DNA from: Bugulina stolonifera
Taxonomy: Eukaryota; Bryozoa; Gymnolaemata; Cheilostomatida; Bugulidae
Length of the DNA: 64,000 nucleotides
Reading direction: 5' to 3'
Assembly: GCA_935421135.1 (NCBI GenBank)
Contig: OW285188.1
Location: forward strand, 23,971,233 to 24,035,232
Shown here: positions 23,716-35,941 of the stretch, in pieces
Position numbering within the stretch: the stretch's first letter is position 1
Layout: every line of letters begins with the position of its first letter
Position numbers and translations under genes: made by a program
Notes under the pieces: model-generated
The model's input: the letters and a program-made list of their open reading frames with translations, nothing else
What the model was told of the DNA's origin: nothing
Databases searched by the model: none

Positions 23716-26700
23716 ACAGTTCGTCCTCTAAATCCATTCTGATAGCTCTATGCCTATGGACTGTATCTTCAGTTTGTATATCCAACTTTCTATCTGAGAT
23801 ATTGTTAAGTTGGGCGACTGTAGCGGATGGCGGCTCATCGGGTAGTTTTGTTATTTCCATATGGATTACCTGCTCATCCACTACTGCAGATGGTACTAAT
23901 GGTTCATATTTACTGCTGCCTTCAACTTCATCAACTGGATCATGAATATATACAGCTTTATGATCTGCAGTGTCAACTACGGAATTGTCAACAGCGGACA
24001 CTTGTGGTGCCTTATGGTTAAAGTTGAGGAATGGTATAGGATAAAATGTCTTTTCTTGTGATACTGATGAAATATAGTCCTCGGGTTTTGATAATAGACT
24101 ACGAGATGGACGGCCAGTGATATCTGCAGTGGAGTCTATTAGTGTAGTATCTTCTGTTGCAGAGCTGTCATTGCCCATAAATGTTTGATAGTTTGGCAGT
24201 AGAACCAAGGCAAACGACAAAGCGAGAATCTAAAATAGTAAATATATAAAATAAATACATAATACTGCATCACCATTCACATTTGTTATGAAATTGCAAT
24301 TAGGAAACTGGAGGTGTAGACTTATACTGAATGTAGGAGCTAAAGTACTCACCATTGCACATGTTCCTGTTTTGGCTGTTTGTCGGGTGCCATCTGTGAC
24401 CAATCTCTGCAGTTTCTTCAACTGGCCAATGAGAGAAGAGTTGCGTTTCTCCAGCTCATTCACCTTTTTCTCTAGCTGTCGTTTCTCATCAGTACACAGC
24501 TTTACACGTTTTTCTAGCGCTTCCATATAGTCTTGCTTCTTTCGTCTGCTATTTCTGGCTGAGGCCTGAATCAATTGCAATATCAAGTTTATCCTCATTA
24601 TTCGCAATAGGATAAATTGATATTGATATAAAGTAGTACTAAACGAATTTTGTGATTTTTATTCCTTATATTTCAATACTAGTCCTAGTATCATCAGAGG
24701 AAACGGCAGGTAGACAGTACACAATTCAATGACTAACAACTAAAACTCATATAATAGAACTTAATCGTTAATCTAACCTTATTTCGGATTCGTCGACGAA
24801 CAGATCGGAGAATTTTTTCCTCTTCCCTGGTGAGTGGTAGATGAGATGGGAGAGCAATCCCTTCTTTCCTCAGCAAGTTTTTCTCCTCATCAGAGAGCAT
24901 AAGCTCTGGGTAAGGAGAGTTAGATGATATCTACAGTAAAGACAGTTGGAAGTAATAATTTACACCATCACATTTCACCAACAGGAAGTGAATACAAATT
25001 AATCACACAATATACTGGTAAGTGTCGCGCGTACCATCACGAACTGCCAACTCGACACAATTGATTTGAAATCAATCAACTATGATGAGTTAATAAACTT
25101 GGGAGAACATTCTAGATGGAAACTTGTGCATGACTTTGTGATGAAATATCATCACATCGCATTGTCCAAAGAACACAGTCATATACATGTAATAGACCTA
25201 ATAGCAAGTAGTAATAAGACTAGCCAGCAGTTACACGTAGAATCCAAAGTACACATTTAATCAAAATGCTAACGCAGATGCCATGATGATACATTATCTA
25301 ACTGTATGCAAACATAGTGTGAGGTCTCACTGAACTTTGTTACACACATGTAGCCCTACATACATGTAGATTGCAGGTCATAAACATAATAAATCTACCT
25401 TATTATTTGATGAAAGTAGACTGGTATGTGAACCATTGACAGACAAAACTTTTATAACTTTAGTTGTCTCGTCTGTGCTTATAGTCAGTCCCTTGACTGC
25501 TGTATGTGAGCTACTGTGCTCCAGATCCTCAAAATCTAAATAAAATAGCACAAACTTATCAGGCAAAGTTCGATTAGGTTACGTTCATTAGAAGTAGAGA
25601 AGTTAGGAAGAAATACGGATGAACTCGAGAAGTGAAATGTAACTATAGGCTACTACTCACCAAAGTTTATGGGCGATTCGTTCCCAACCAGCCCAGGACT
25701 AGACCCATTATCAGAAAACGAGTCCAGCAACATTGGATCTGCAGTTGGAGTGTTGCCATCAATGTCCTCATAACTTTTCAGATCAAGGGGAGCGAACAGT
25801 TCTTGCTCTATATCAAATGGCAGATCTTCAATGCTATTGCTAGAATTAGATGGGGAGTATGGGCCAGTTGACACACCACTGTCACTGTTGGGAGACCCAG
25901 GAGTGATAGAGTATGCGTGGTCAAAGCATTGCTTTGTTGGAGGCTGCTGCAGCTGCTTCTGTTCTTTAACTTCATCGGGTACATTAGTATCCATGAGGGA
26001 GTTGAAGAACTCATTCTGATCTAAACCATCCTAAAAAATAAATAATCTAGCTAATAATAACCTATTATTTGCAAATCGGGTTACTGTACACCCCTGTGAA
26101 CACAAGAATGGATGTGCTATCAACTGTTTACCATTCATAGGAAAATGACCAACAGCGTGGCATAACCTTGTTCGCATAAATGAACAGCATACAATGATCA
26201 GGAAACCATAATGCTAGTGACAGGTAGACTACATGGAATCACACTGTCATACTATTATGGACGACTCATAGTCATATGACTGTTACAGTCATAGTTGGAA
26301 CAACTACAGTCACTGTAGTTGTTCCAACTACAAATATACATATACTAGTGTAAATGACTAAATGAGAGCTAATAGGAACAACCTGTCACATTACATTATT
26401 AACATAATGATAAAATTGAATTCTAATAACTTAACTTTACTCTACTTCAATTTTTACTGTTAGTTACTGCTCTGGTCAGCTTTGCTAGGGGGGGGGGGGG
26501 GGGTTGTCATAGGTAATGTAAATTTTACGATCCCATGTTAATAGAACAAGCAAAAATATCATGTTTTTGTTCAAGTCTAATCGATATTAATTAAAGTTTC
26601 AATTGAAAAGTCAGAGTGTACTTAGCTTTACTTACCAAGCTAAGTGAAGAATGAAGGAACGTCGGTGACCAGTCCAAGTCATCATTCCCATATACGGGAT

Positions 26701-26920
26701 CTGCGAACACATCGAGACCCAAACTGTTCATTGTATGATGCTTGTCAGTGACAGCAGGTATGTCCGACCTGTGTTGGTGTAAAGTGTCAAAGCGAGTTTG
26801 ATTACCAACCTGAAGTTCAAGTTGACTTTGACTGTTGTATGTTTTTGGTACCGAGAGCTGATCGTTTAGCAAACCATTGTTGCCATCGAACAGCAGATCG
26901 AGCAACTCCACGTCACTCAT
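23714..26920 (-). CDS. CREB3L: CREB3-like membrane-bound bZIP transcription factor
   Basis: Six exons: 26636-26920, 25661-26030, 25399-25535, 24778-24930, 24353-24565, 23714-24229; phases agree, 557 residues. CREB3 proteins sit in the ER membrane. On stress they move to the Golgi, S1P/S2P cut them, and the cytosolic bZIP part enters the nucleus. The sequence has an acidic N-terminal activation region ([13 protein letters not shown]; Pro/Ser-rich [16 protein letters not shown]), the family block [20 protein letters not shown] before the basic region ([10 protein letters not shown], about 319-328), a leucine zipper (LEKRVKLC...LIGQLKKLQ), one membrane segment ([12 protein letters not shown], about 385-401) and a lumenal tail. 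An S1P-type site, RSLL, lies 27 residues beyond the membrane (429-432). A perfect CRE lies 129 bp upstream of the ATG. The paralogue (CREB3L1-4) cannot be assigned. Confidence 0.94.
26292..26330. repeat. 39-bp perfect inverted repeat in CREB3L intron 1
   Basis: The two 19-bp arms (TAGTTGGAACAACTACAGT and its exact reverse complement) are separated by one base. A second 12-bp palindrome, AGTCATATGACT, lies about 12 bp to the left. Confidence 0.9.
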
Positions 26921-27048
26921 GAGTACGATCTTGGTTTATACAAAATAGTAGATAATTAAGAATTGAGCAAACCTTCCAAGTTTCTACGACCACGTAGGCG
27001 AGTTTCCCCTGTTGTTATGACTCAAGGTTTCCTTATTTTTAGCAACCA

Positions 27049-27056
27049 TGACGTCA
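27049..27056. promoter_or_regulatory. perfect CRE (TGACGTCA)
   Basis: The full palindromic cAMP-response element TGACGTCA lies 129 bp upstream of the CREB3L start codon. About 25 bp further out is TGCGTCACGTCTC, which contains an ACGTGA half-site on the minus strand. CREB/ATF and CREB3-family bZIPs bind such sites, so autoregulation or CREB input is plausible (inference). Confidence 0.7.
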
Positions 27057-27684
27057 GACTTCCAACTCATCAAAAATTGCGTCACGTCTCGCGGAACGCG
27101 ATTTAGTTAGTACAATCAATAACAAACCAACGTGTAGTCGAATATTGACAATAATAACAAAAGTTGTCTTTCTTGCTCCGAAATGAGATCGGGAGATAAC
27201 AACTCCTTATAGTAAGCTAAGACTTCCTGTACCTCAACTACAATGTAGACCTACATGTTTGTACACTTATATGTACATACAAGGAGGCAATGGCTCAGTG
27301 AGTGCCCACGCTCCACAAATTACGTACCTCAATTAGCAGGCTCACACCTCTGCAGTGTTCGAAATGAGAGTTTTAGTGGGTACACAGCCAGTAAGTATGT
27401 ACCCTGCTGATATTGCTAGTTTTACTAAAACAGCTTTGATTTCTCATTCTGTAATTTGGATTTTGTAGTTGCCAAGTAACCACTGGCTGTTGGCCAACCA
27501 GTCTTATTTTGTCCCAAAAATATACCATATTTTGTACCATAGTAATGCTGAAAAAGGAGTCTCAGGTCCCTGAAACACTCCTGTGGCCAGGGTTCCAACG
27601 AACCCTTTTGGAGGTGGAATTAGTGCCTCTGAATCCCCAGCCATCCTGGCTGGAGTGCATTGCATCGCCGACTGGTAGTTTGCC

Positions 27685-27704
27685 CCATAGAGTTACCTCT
27701 ATGG
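27685..27704. repeat. CCATAGAG palindrome
   Basis: CCATAGAGTTACCTCTATGG has 8-bp arms around TTAC. A 19-bp core identical to it lies in the left arm of the P-like transposon (7300-7318), suggesting a related small non-autonomous element. Confidence 0.6.
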
Positions 27705-28331
27705 TCTGCCCACCTCAGATGGTTCACTTCTAACACTGCACCTCTGGTTTTTTATCAATTCATTGGTGTATCTTACTCTCATTTCAGGTAGATATTGCAC
27801 ATGCACTACCACATACAGTAGATGCAGCAGGACCATATTTTTACAAGTCACAGAAAACATAACATACAGGTTGTACTTTGTAAGAAGCACCGGGTGCAAA
27901 TTGCCCCTCAACATAGTGGTTTATCAGTTCAACTAAAAATCATAGTTGCATCGAATAACTCAGTTCTTGAAAAATATAAATTTAAAACATTCATCAAACA
28001 GAACTACAAAAATATAATTCATTATCATTGGCACCTAAATAGTTGCAGAACCCTTGTGTAGGTTGTAACAAAATTGTGATAAAATAGTCGATTGATAAAT
28101 AGTGTTTTTGTACAATATTTTTACAAAATTATCTTTAGCCATATACTAGAATCCTGAAATATTGAGAGTATGTAACTATGTACAGTAACATTACTATAGA
28201 AGAGATCCATTTGAAATGTTTAACTTGTGTGAAGACTAAAACAAAATGGCTAATGAATTAAATGAGTTCTTCACATGACTATTGTATAATAAATTGAGTT
28301 CTATTAAAGTATGACTATTTGTGCAGAAGGT

Positions 28332-31300
28332 CTATTTCCTGTTTTCCATGGAATGCTGTGTACACACACACCCTGTTTCAGTCACAACTTTCTGAAGCAT
28401 TGCTAATATATCTGACAACTGCGATATTAACTTGCGATTCAACTCGAGAGTCGCTTCTACTTGCAACTGGAGATTTGTGTCATGGACTTGAAGTTGTCTT
28501 CTTATTGAATAAGAAAGCTGTTCATTTTCAAACAGACATAGTCTGATGCCAAGATATACAGTCATAGCTGCCACCAATGCTGTGCTGTCAAGCATATAAT
28601 TATAAGTATTAGTATGCATGTATATACATATTATTATAATAATAATGAGATAAACAATATTATTTATATATTTATTCTATAATCATGAATTATACTTTAT
28701 ATAAATAAACAGTCAATTTGGCTCATAGGTCCTAAATTATCCTCTTACACAGTGTATAGCTGCTGTAATAATTATTATCTGGGTGTTGCACACTATGATG
28801 GTTAGACATGTATACTTTTAATTGAAAAAATCGGTGTTTAAAAATGTAATGTAGTGTAACAGCAAAAGTAGATAGGTCAATAGACAAATGATGCTTCACA
28901 TTATCAATGCATCAAATATGAAAAGCAACAAGATAGTATGAAATTTTACAAAATGCTGAAAATATTTCAGGAAAATTGCATCACAATGTATGTATTAAAT
29001 GTTATATTATTATGACTATGATTATTTATAATACTTGCAGCTTCCTTATATAACAACTTCATGTACATGTACATAGTAGGTAAGCTAGGTGGTCATAGGT
29101 AATAAAGTTAAACTCACCATATTATCAAAATAGTGTAGATTGATTCACTCATATCTGAACATTGAAGGCAGCACCATTTGATAAAACTATTAACCGACAT
29201 TGCACTTCCACCAACTGAAAGAGAAAATAATACATACCCCTAAATACTGTATCTAAATAATGTGAACTATGTATGACATACTAATTAGTAGTCCAACTAT
29301 GACCTGTCATTATATGGGCAACACATCAACAAAGCCAACAGATAGATGTAGATTTAAGGTATATTTTATAAAATTTTCATCTATTTTGTAACGAGCCAAA
29401 CAATGGCAAGTCAATGGGTTCAAGACTGCCATTGTCTTAGTGAATCATGGACGGTAAAGATGTGAAAGTTTCTGTATGCTGTAGGATGTTACAATGGGTA
29501 TCCTACCATGAGATGGTGGTAATGACTCCTTGCTGTCTTCCTGTTTGACTACTATCGGCTCCTCTTCCAGGGTTGGCATTGCAGAGGTAGAGGCTTCTGC
29601 CATTATAGATATATTACTCTCTTCATATGGAGAGGCAGTAAACTGTATAATATCAGCAGATATATCCACCTGTGGACTGCCCCCCTGTGGACTGTCTCGC
29701 TGTGTACCGTCTGCTGCTGTGACACTAGTCTCCGATGTTGAGTCGGACTCGGATCGAGTATGGTTAGGTGACGCTCTATCAGTGTAACCTGGCATAGCTA
29801 CCTGTAAAGAGGCATAGATCATATTTTATAAACTTTAGCTTTTGGCCCTAACATTGGGGACATATAAGTGGATTACTGTAGAATACAAACTAAGCTCAAC
29901 AGTTATAACATATCACCCAATACTTTGGTGGCTTGGAACCAAGGCTAGGTATGCTTGAGCACAAATATTTAATAAATAATGTAAGTTACTGTACTGTACA
30001 AAGACTACGCTAGCAAATTGAAAGAAGAGTGGTCTATTTGCCACTAGAAATTCAGGAAAAATGACAATGATATTTACATGGACATGTGACACAGGCGCTC
30101 ATTTTCGGACATCGTGCACACATAGTCCTATAATAATATTATAACACAATGTACATCATAATATAGGCCTACATGTAGATCGGATGGTTTAACACCAATA
30201 TCGCCCACAGTTGAAACTTACAATTCGTGTCATACACTCCACATCACTCAAGTCTGACTCTTCACACGACAAAGCTGCAAGCTACAAAATGAATACAGCA
30301 CTTAAGGCATCTCCATTTCACATTATGTTACTAGTTAGCTGAACCCTGTAAGTACATGTAGGTATAATTCCTCCATCCAGGAAAATGGGTATAGAGGACA
30401 TATCTAGGTTATATTAATTTATTTCTACAAAATATTGCACAAAATTGTTGTTGAATATATGCATGTATCTACATGTATATATTCAAATCACTTTGACAAT
30501 ATTACAAATACAAACTATAAAAATAGATATTTGCATAGGCCTACAACATACCTCTTCTAATTTTCGCCAAACCCCAATCAGCGTTTTATAGGCTCTATCT
30601 CTTGATATAAATGAGCTAAACACATACTGAAAAAGAGACCAGAAAATAATAGAAACTAGGGAATATATATTCTACATTCTTTGGAAAATTTGGACTTGAC
30701 CATAAACATTCACCAGAAATATAATAGCATGCCATACAAGTTCTGGTGTGGTATGTCATATTTAGCTTTCTATATTCAGCACAGCATTATTTCATTCAAG
30801 CAAGTCAAGTTTGGCTGGGCCATATAAAGCAAAGAGAAATGCTGGCTATTTGGGATCACTGACTATGTGTTACTAAATGGTCAGCAGTATTTCCTTCTGT
30901 TCTATGCTGTCCAAATCCTCAACTTTTGTTGTTTGAGTAAATATATAAATCCTGTGCTGACAAATGGTAACATGAATAGTTCTCTTAGACAATTGTAACA
31001 ATGAAGCAGAATTAATAATAGGATTCTCTTGCATGTTGGAACTTTTCTACTTCCTGCTAAAATTATGGACATCTACATGGCATTAATTGTGATATAAAGT
31101 TGTCTTCTCTCTGTTTTTATGTTCAGAAATCACTAAAATGAATATTGACCGCAAATACAAGTAGTTATGAAACATGTTTTTAAATAAGTATAATAAACAA
31201 CTTACCGTCTCAGAATCAGTTGATATTTTAATAGCATTTGGTATTATTTTTGCTGTGCGTTCTTGAGTTATACTTTGTATTCGGCTCACATCTATAGCTA

Positions 31301-34300
31301 CCTGTAATTATTTCACATTTGTCTCATGTGTACAGCAAGTCATTCAAGTCATAAGATAATTATATGCTATGCACATATTGGCATGTATAATAATGTGACA
31401 AGTAAAACGTGATACTTCATTATTGTATCCATGTAAATATAATTATGTCGTATGTGGTAAATGTTATTGTAAAGAAAAAGCTATTACTAGCAGCGCAGAG
31501 TTTATCTTAAGCGTACATTGTATACTTTGATCTATACTTATGATGTACAACGTTGTGATCATAGGAGGTTTATGCACATGATGTATATATTTATAGAGTA
31601 AAACCCAGCACCTGTTAGCTACTTACTTGCCTTTGGCGACCAATAAAGCTGGAGTAGAAACAGAACCAGTTAAAAGTCAGATACAAGTGTCCAGAGGCAA
31701 TGCTGTCTTGATATAGCGCACAAGAATAACCTGATAAGAAAACAAGTAAAGTCATTCTACAGAATTGTTGCCATTCTATCCAAAATATTGATAGTTGAAG
31801 GTAACCAATAATTCAATATTGTACGTGAATAAGAGCTACGAGCTTAGACATAATATGAAGGTACGGTAGACACTCACACCCATGGCTTACACAGCCACAC
31901 ACTACCCAGCCACACACTACCCAGCCACACACTACCCAGCCACACACTACCCAGCCACACACTACCCAGCCACACACTACCCAGCCACACACTACCCAGC
32001 CACACACTACCCAGCCACACACTACCCAGCCACACACTACCCAGCCACACACTACCCAGCCACACACTACCCAGCCACACACTACCCAGCCACACACTAC
32101 CCAGCCACACACTACCCAGCCACACACTACACACCATAATAATTTTGGCGATCAATTCACATACAGCCCTTCCATACACAGCTAATGGTAATACTCACAA
32201 TTGAACAACCTTTCTCCGTTACCTAGTGGCCAAAATATTTTCTCAAACCTCTTCAAATATTTTTTCTTTGGTTGATGTTCCACCATTTTCTACAAAGGTT
32301 AAACCAGAATGATCACTAGCAACATATCTACAAGCTAGTACCGAAAAAAGTACATTATTTTATAATTATAATTTTATGGTATGAGATTTATCAGCTCCCT
32401 ATTTATTGTACCACCCTCTACAACACATCCACTGACCGCAAATATAAGCTATATGGACACAACCTACGATGTACGAGTACATCTCATACCTATTATTATT
32501 ATTCCTGATCTCTTCAAGAAAAGCTCATTAATACTATAATATATAATATACAATTGTATATAGTAATAGGATATCAGATATTTATTATTACAAAACTATT
32601 ATCAAGCTATCACTATCACTACATGTATATCAACTATAGGCCTACTAATATACTGTATATCAGTGCTTATTACTCCGGCTGTTTAAATTGACATTTGCAA
32701 GTCAATATCAGTGGTTAGTTGTATATCCAATTATTTAGGCCTGTTTGATGAACCTTAAAATCAATAAGACCACTTTGGTTGATTTGATTGAACCTGATAT
32801 AGAAGTCAAGGACCCAATTGGGTGCGAATTCTACTAGTAGCACTTAGCACTTATAAAAATATTAGGAAAGTCAAGTAATACCAAATATGCCGTAAGCCAC
32901 CATTTTGAATTACACCAGTCATAATAAACTAGTCACAAGGAAAGTAAAGACAATAAATAGCAATCAGTTTGCTCAAGGAGTTTGCTACATCTTATGTCAA
33001 CTAGCCAGTGAAATACATGGTGATGGCTGTACATGTGGGAAACGGTATCTTTACATTTTGATACCAGCAATACCTCTGCATACGTTCACAAACTAGCTAG
33101 GAGCAAGGACATTTCAAGAAAATCAATTTAGCTTTTAGCCTGTTTGTCAGGTGACAGATTTCTAGCATGGAATCTTAATTGAGTAACTAAGAGTCTGGGT
33201 TGAAGGTAAGGGTAATCTCCTCATTATAACTTGGCAACACGAGCACAAGCTTTAGTGATACTCGGTGTGATATTGCCACAACTGAGATGGTCAAGTTTTC
33301 AAACATTCATTCGCGCCTCACAATACACAACTGATTTGAAAGCTCAGGCAATGTAAAACCACTTTTCAAAAGCTGCTTTTACCAAACTTACATGTATATG
33401 CTTTTAGACTGTCATTTGATCCAATAAAATTATGGTAGTGAGTTGGAATATGGTATACGTTATATGCTTAAGTATTTGTTGTAAAGATTAGAATTTAGGA
33501 GAAACCCAGAAACCATATATTCTGACTGTTCACCAAACCAGCAATTCTCAACATCAAATTTACAAATAATTACCGTTTTGTCTTACAGCTGAAATAGCAA
33601 TGGTGCACACATACAAGAAATTATATACAATAATGTGTATTTACCTGTTCAGTTAGGGTTTCTGCATAGCTGTGACTCTTTCTCAACTGGCCTGTTCTCG
33701 GTGTAACCAATGCACTACATGTTGGACTTGAATCAATACTGCTTCCAGTTGCAGCAGAAGCTAATGTCCTATGTGAATCAGAAACTGTTGTTGCCATACC
33801 TCTGATACAGTTCAGCTAGTATTACATGTTTCTACCTATTGCAAACTAGTGTCTTAAGGACAAACCTGCTCTAGGAAAAACTGAATTCTTGAAAGACTGA
33901 AGTTAAACTGATATTATTAGGCAGTGTGTATTCGTTATGCAACAGCTGTAAGAACAATGTTGCTGTGTGCATAGTCTATTACAATTATTATACTTATTGG
34001 CAGAGGTTGTAGGCTAAAATCAATATTGGCTTGTATTACCTCAGTGTACTTCTCAAGGCAATATAGTGGATAATGACATAGCCTGTGGGGAAACTAGTAA
34101 AATGTTTCCCCAACTTTTACCATTAAATCAATGGACACCGACTACCAAGTATTATAATACCCTCGCTACAAAGTTATTATCTACATTAGTGTAAACAAAT
34201 ATAATCAGCAAACCTACAGAGAATTGATATCAGCACCATAATGATCAGCATTGACCAATATTTGGTGCAAATATCATACATTGTATCATAATGCAAGTCC

Positions 34301-35941
34301 AATTGTGAGATGAAACAATAAACTGTTACGATTACAGTAAATAATTATGGAAGGTCAGCTCTACATGTACAGTACATCTGTGTTGTAAAAGTTTCCATAT
34401 ACTAGAATGGTCAAACATAAGATAACCTAACACTTGTAGGTAACATATAGCAAGTTACTACAATACATGTAGATAGGTATGCAATATGCTATTTTATACC
34501 CGGCAGCCTATTGACATAACTTTGTCACCACATAAAACATGCCATATTGATACTGGGAGTATAATATATTCTAAAGAACCTAATGATTACAGCATCTATT
34601 ATACTAAGGTGCTAGTTTGTTGAGCCATCGAACTGAGTATTATATATACAGAGGGCCTGCTCCATCCAGAGAGGTTAAAATCTTCAGCATATAAATAGGC
34701 CTATTATGTAAATCTATAGTCTCCTGGCACACTTAATTAAATTTGACAAGGGTTGAGCTTTGCTCAAGTATGGAAAGAAACAAACCTGTCAGGTGTCCTT
34801 GACATGTAGACCAAGTTGTTATCACTGCATCGATTTGGTAATAATTTTCTTCCTTCCTTTTTCATTTGAGGACTGTGTAATACACAAGTACAATATAATA
34901 AGGCAATAACAGCAATAATTGCTTTCATGTTGGAGAAAATTAATAGCGGACAGTTTTAGTGAATAAAACACTCATCACCATTTCAAACTCATGAAATTAT
35001 GAAGACATGAATATTCTGAATGGTATTTTGTTAATTTGTTTCCAGTACCATAATTGATATTATATCGTATGTTGTCTCATACCAGTCAAGAGAAGAATTA
35101 CTATCATTTGCCACATAGCATGGTACTTAATATTAAACACAGTGCATATTATTATTATTATTATTATTATTATACAGAGTAATGAAGATGAGAACAGTTT
35201 CATATACCAAAAAGTGGTTTTTACATAATATTATGCACATGGATAAAGGATGCTGAACCACTGAACCAAGTCCTATCAGTGATAATAGATCAGACAAGTT
35301 GGTGATCAATAAGTGCAATAATATATTATATGTCTGCCTTTGCCTTACGTGTATACTGAAGGGCAACTCCTTTTCTTGCTACTGAAGGCTACTTGTAGTA
35401 TTGACTTTTGGCTATCACTGAGGGTTGTGCCAATCTTATGTGAGCTACAATAAGAATAACTATGATAAAGCTACACAAGCTACTGCAATCAGTACTAGAA
35501 AATATACATATAACCATTACCATGCACTTACATTTTATATTATGAACAATAAGATGTGAGAATAAAACAGCTGCTGTTTGTTTTGGATGGAGGAAGGCAA
35601 TATCACATCATTCACATCCCGTAACTATTATTCAATGTAAAATAAATGCAAAAAGGAAAACTTAACTTGAATTGTTCACAGATCACATGACAAATCTAGT
35701 GATGGTACTTTCACATTCCTCTTGAACAATTTTGAGTTTCCCATTCAATGAATGTAATGACTTGAGAATAGTATTATTAGTTCCAAGAGAGCTCAGGCAT
35801 GAATGGAACATGGATAGTGCAGAGCTATAAAAACCTGTTGATCATAGCTGAGAATTTCAAATAGATAGCAAACCTTAAATCGTCCAAGCTTTTACTTTTC
35901 TTAGTCTTGCGAGGTCTTTTTAACAACGAGAGAGTACTCAT
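28332..35941 (-). CDS. GRAMD2B: GRAM-domain protein, GRAMD2A/2B type
   Basis: Eleven exons: 35874-35941, 34786-34872, 33645-33801, 32199-32289, 31627-31730, 31206-31301, 30552-30626, 30222-30281, 29507-29801, 29118-29214, 28332-28584; phases agree, 460 residues (human GRAMD2B about 432). GRAMD2 proteins are ER-anchored and reach ER-plasma-membrane contact sites by their lipid-binding GRAM domain. The basic N-terminus (LLKRPRKTKKSKS) is followed by a GRAM domain at about 119-226 (LFNCYSCALYQDSIASGHLYL, NWFCFYS, TAKIIPNAIKIST, YVFSSFISRDRAYKTL) and then an acidic Ser-rich linker. A single membrane segment (TILIICTALVAAMTVYLGI, about 371-392) precedes a short coiled coil (LELNRKLISQLSDILAMLQK). 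No VASt/StART sterol domain is encoded, which separates it from GRAMD1. Intron 4 carries a 15-bp minisatellite. Confidence 0.93.
31891..32130. repeat. 15-bp minisatellite, 16 copies, GRAMD2B intron 4
   Basis: Unit CCAGCCACACACTAC is repeated 16 times (240 bp). All but the first copy, which starts ACAG, are essentially identical, so the array is young or homogenised. Since 15 is a multiple of three, all frames lacking a stop in the unit stay open and produce false repeat ORFs on both strands. It begins about 70 bp downstream, in the direction of transcription, of the exon at 32199-32289. Confidence 0.97.
35147..35173. repeat. (ATT)n microsatellite
   Basis: Nine ATT units lie in intron 1 of the GRAMD2B-like gene. 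Confidence 0.9.

Larger units (their letters stand above)
26921..28331. other. CREB3L promoter and intergenic region
   Basis: The first 250 bp hold the CRE and a CpG-bearing stretch (27075-27110), as expected for a promoter. The rest contains the CATAGAG palindrome at 27685-27704 and no recognisable gene. The open frames at 27509-27733 and 27822-28061 look like chance. Confidence 0.55.

Noticed and set aside
24288..24530. Plus-strand open frame opposite the CREB3L bZIP exon
   Set aside because: Antisense shadow of the coding exon 24353-24565.
31813..32179. Open frames of about 85-104 codons reading as perfect pentapeptide repeats on both strands
   Set aside because: Product of a 15-bp (multiple of three) minisatellite in a GRAMD2B intron. 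There is no conserved flank or splice context, so it is not a repeat protein.
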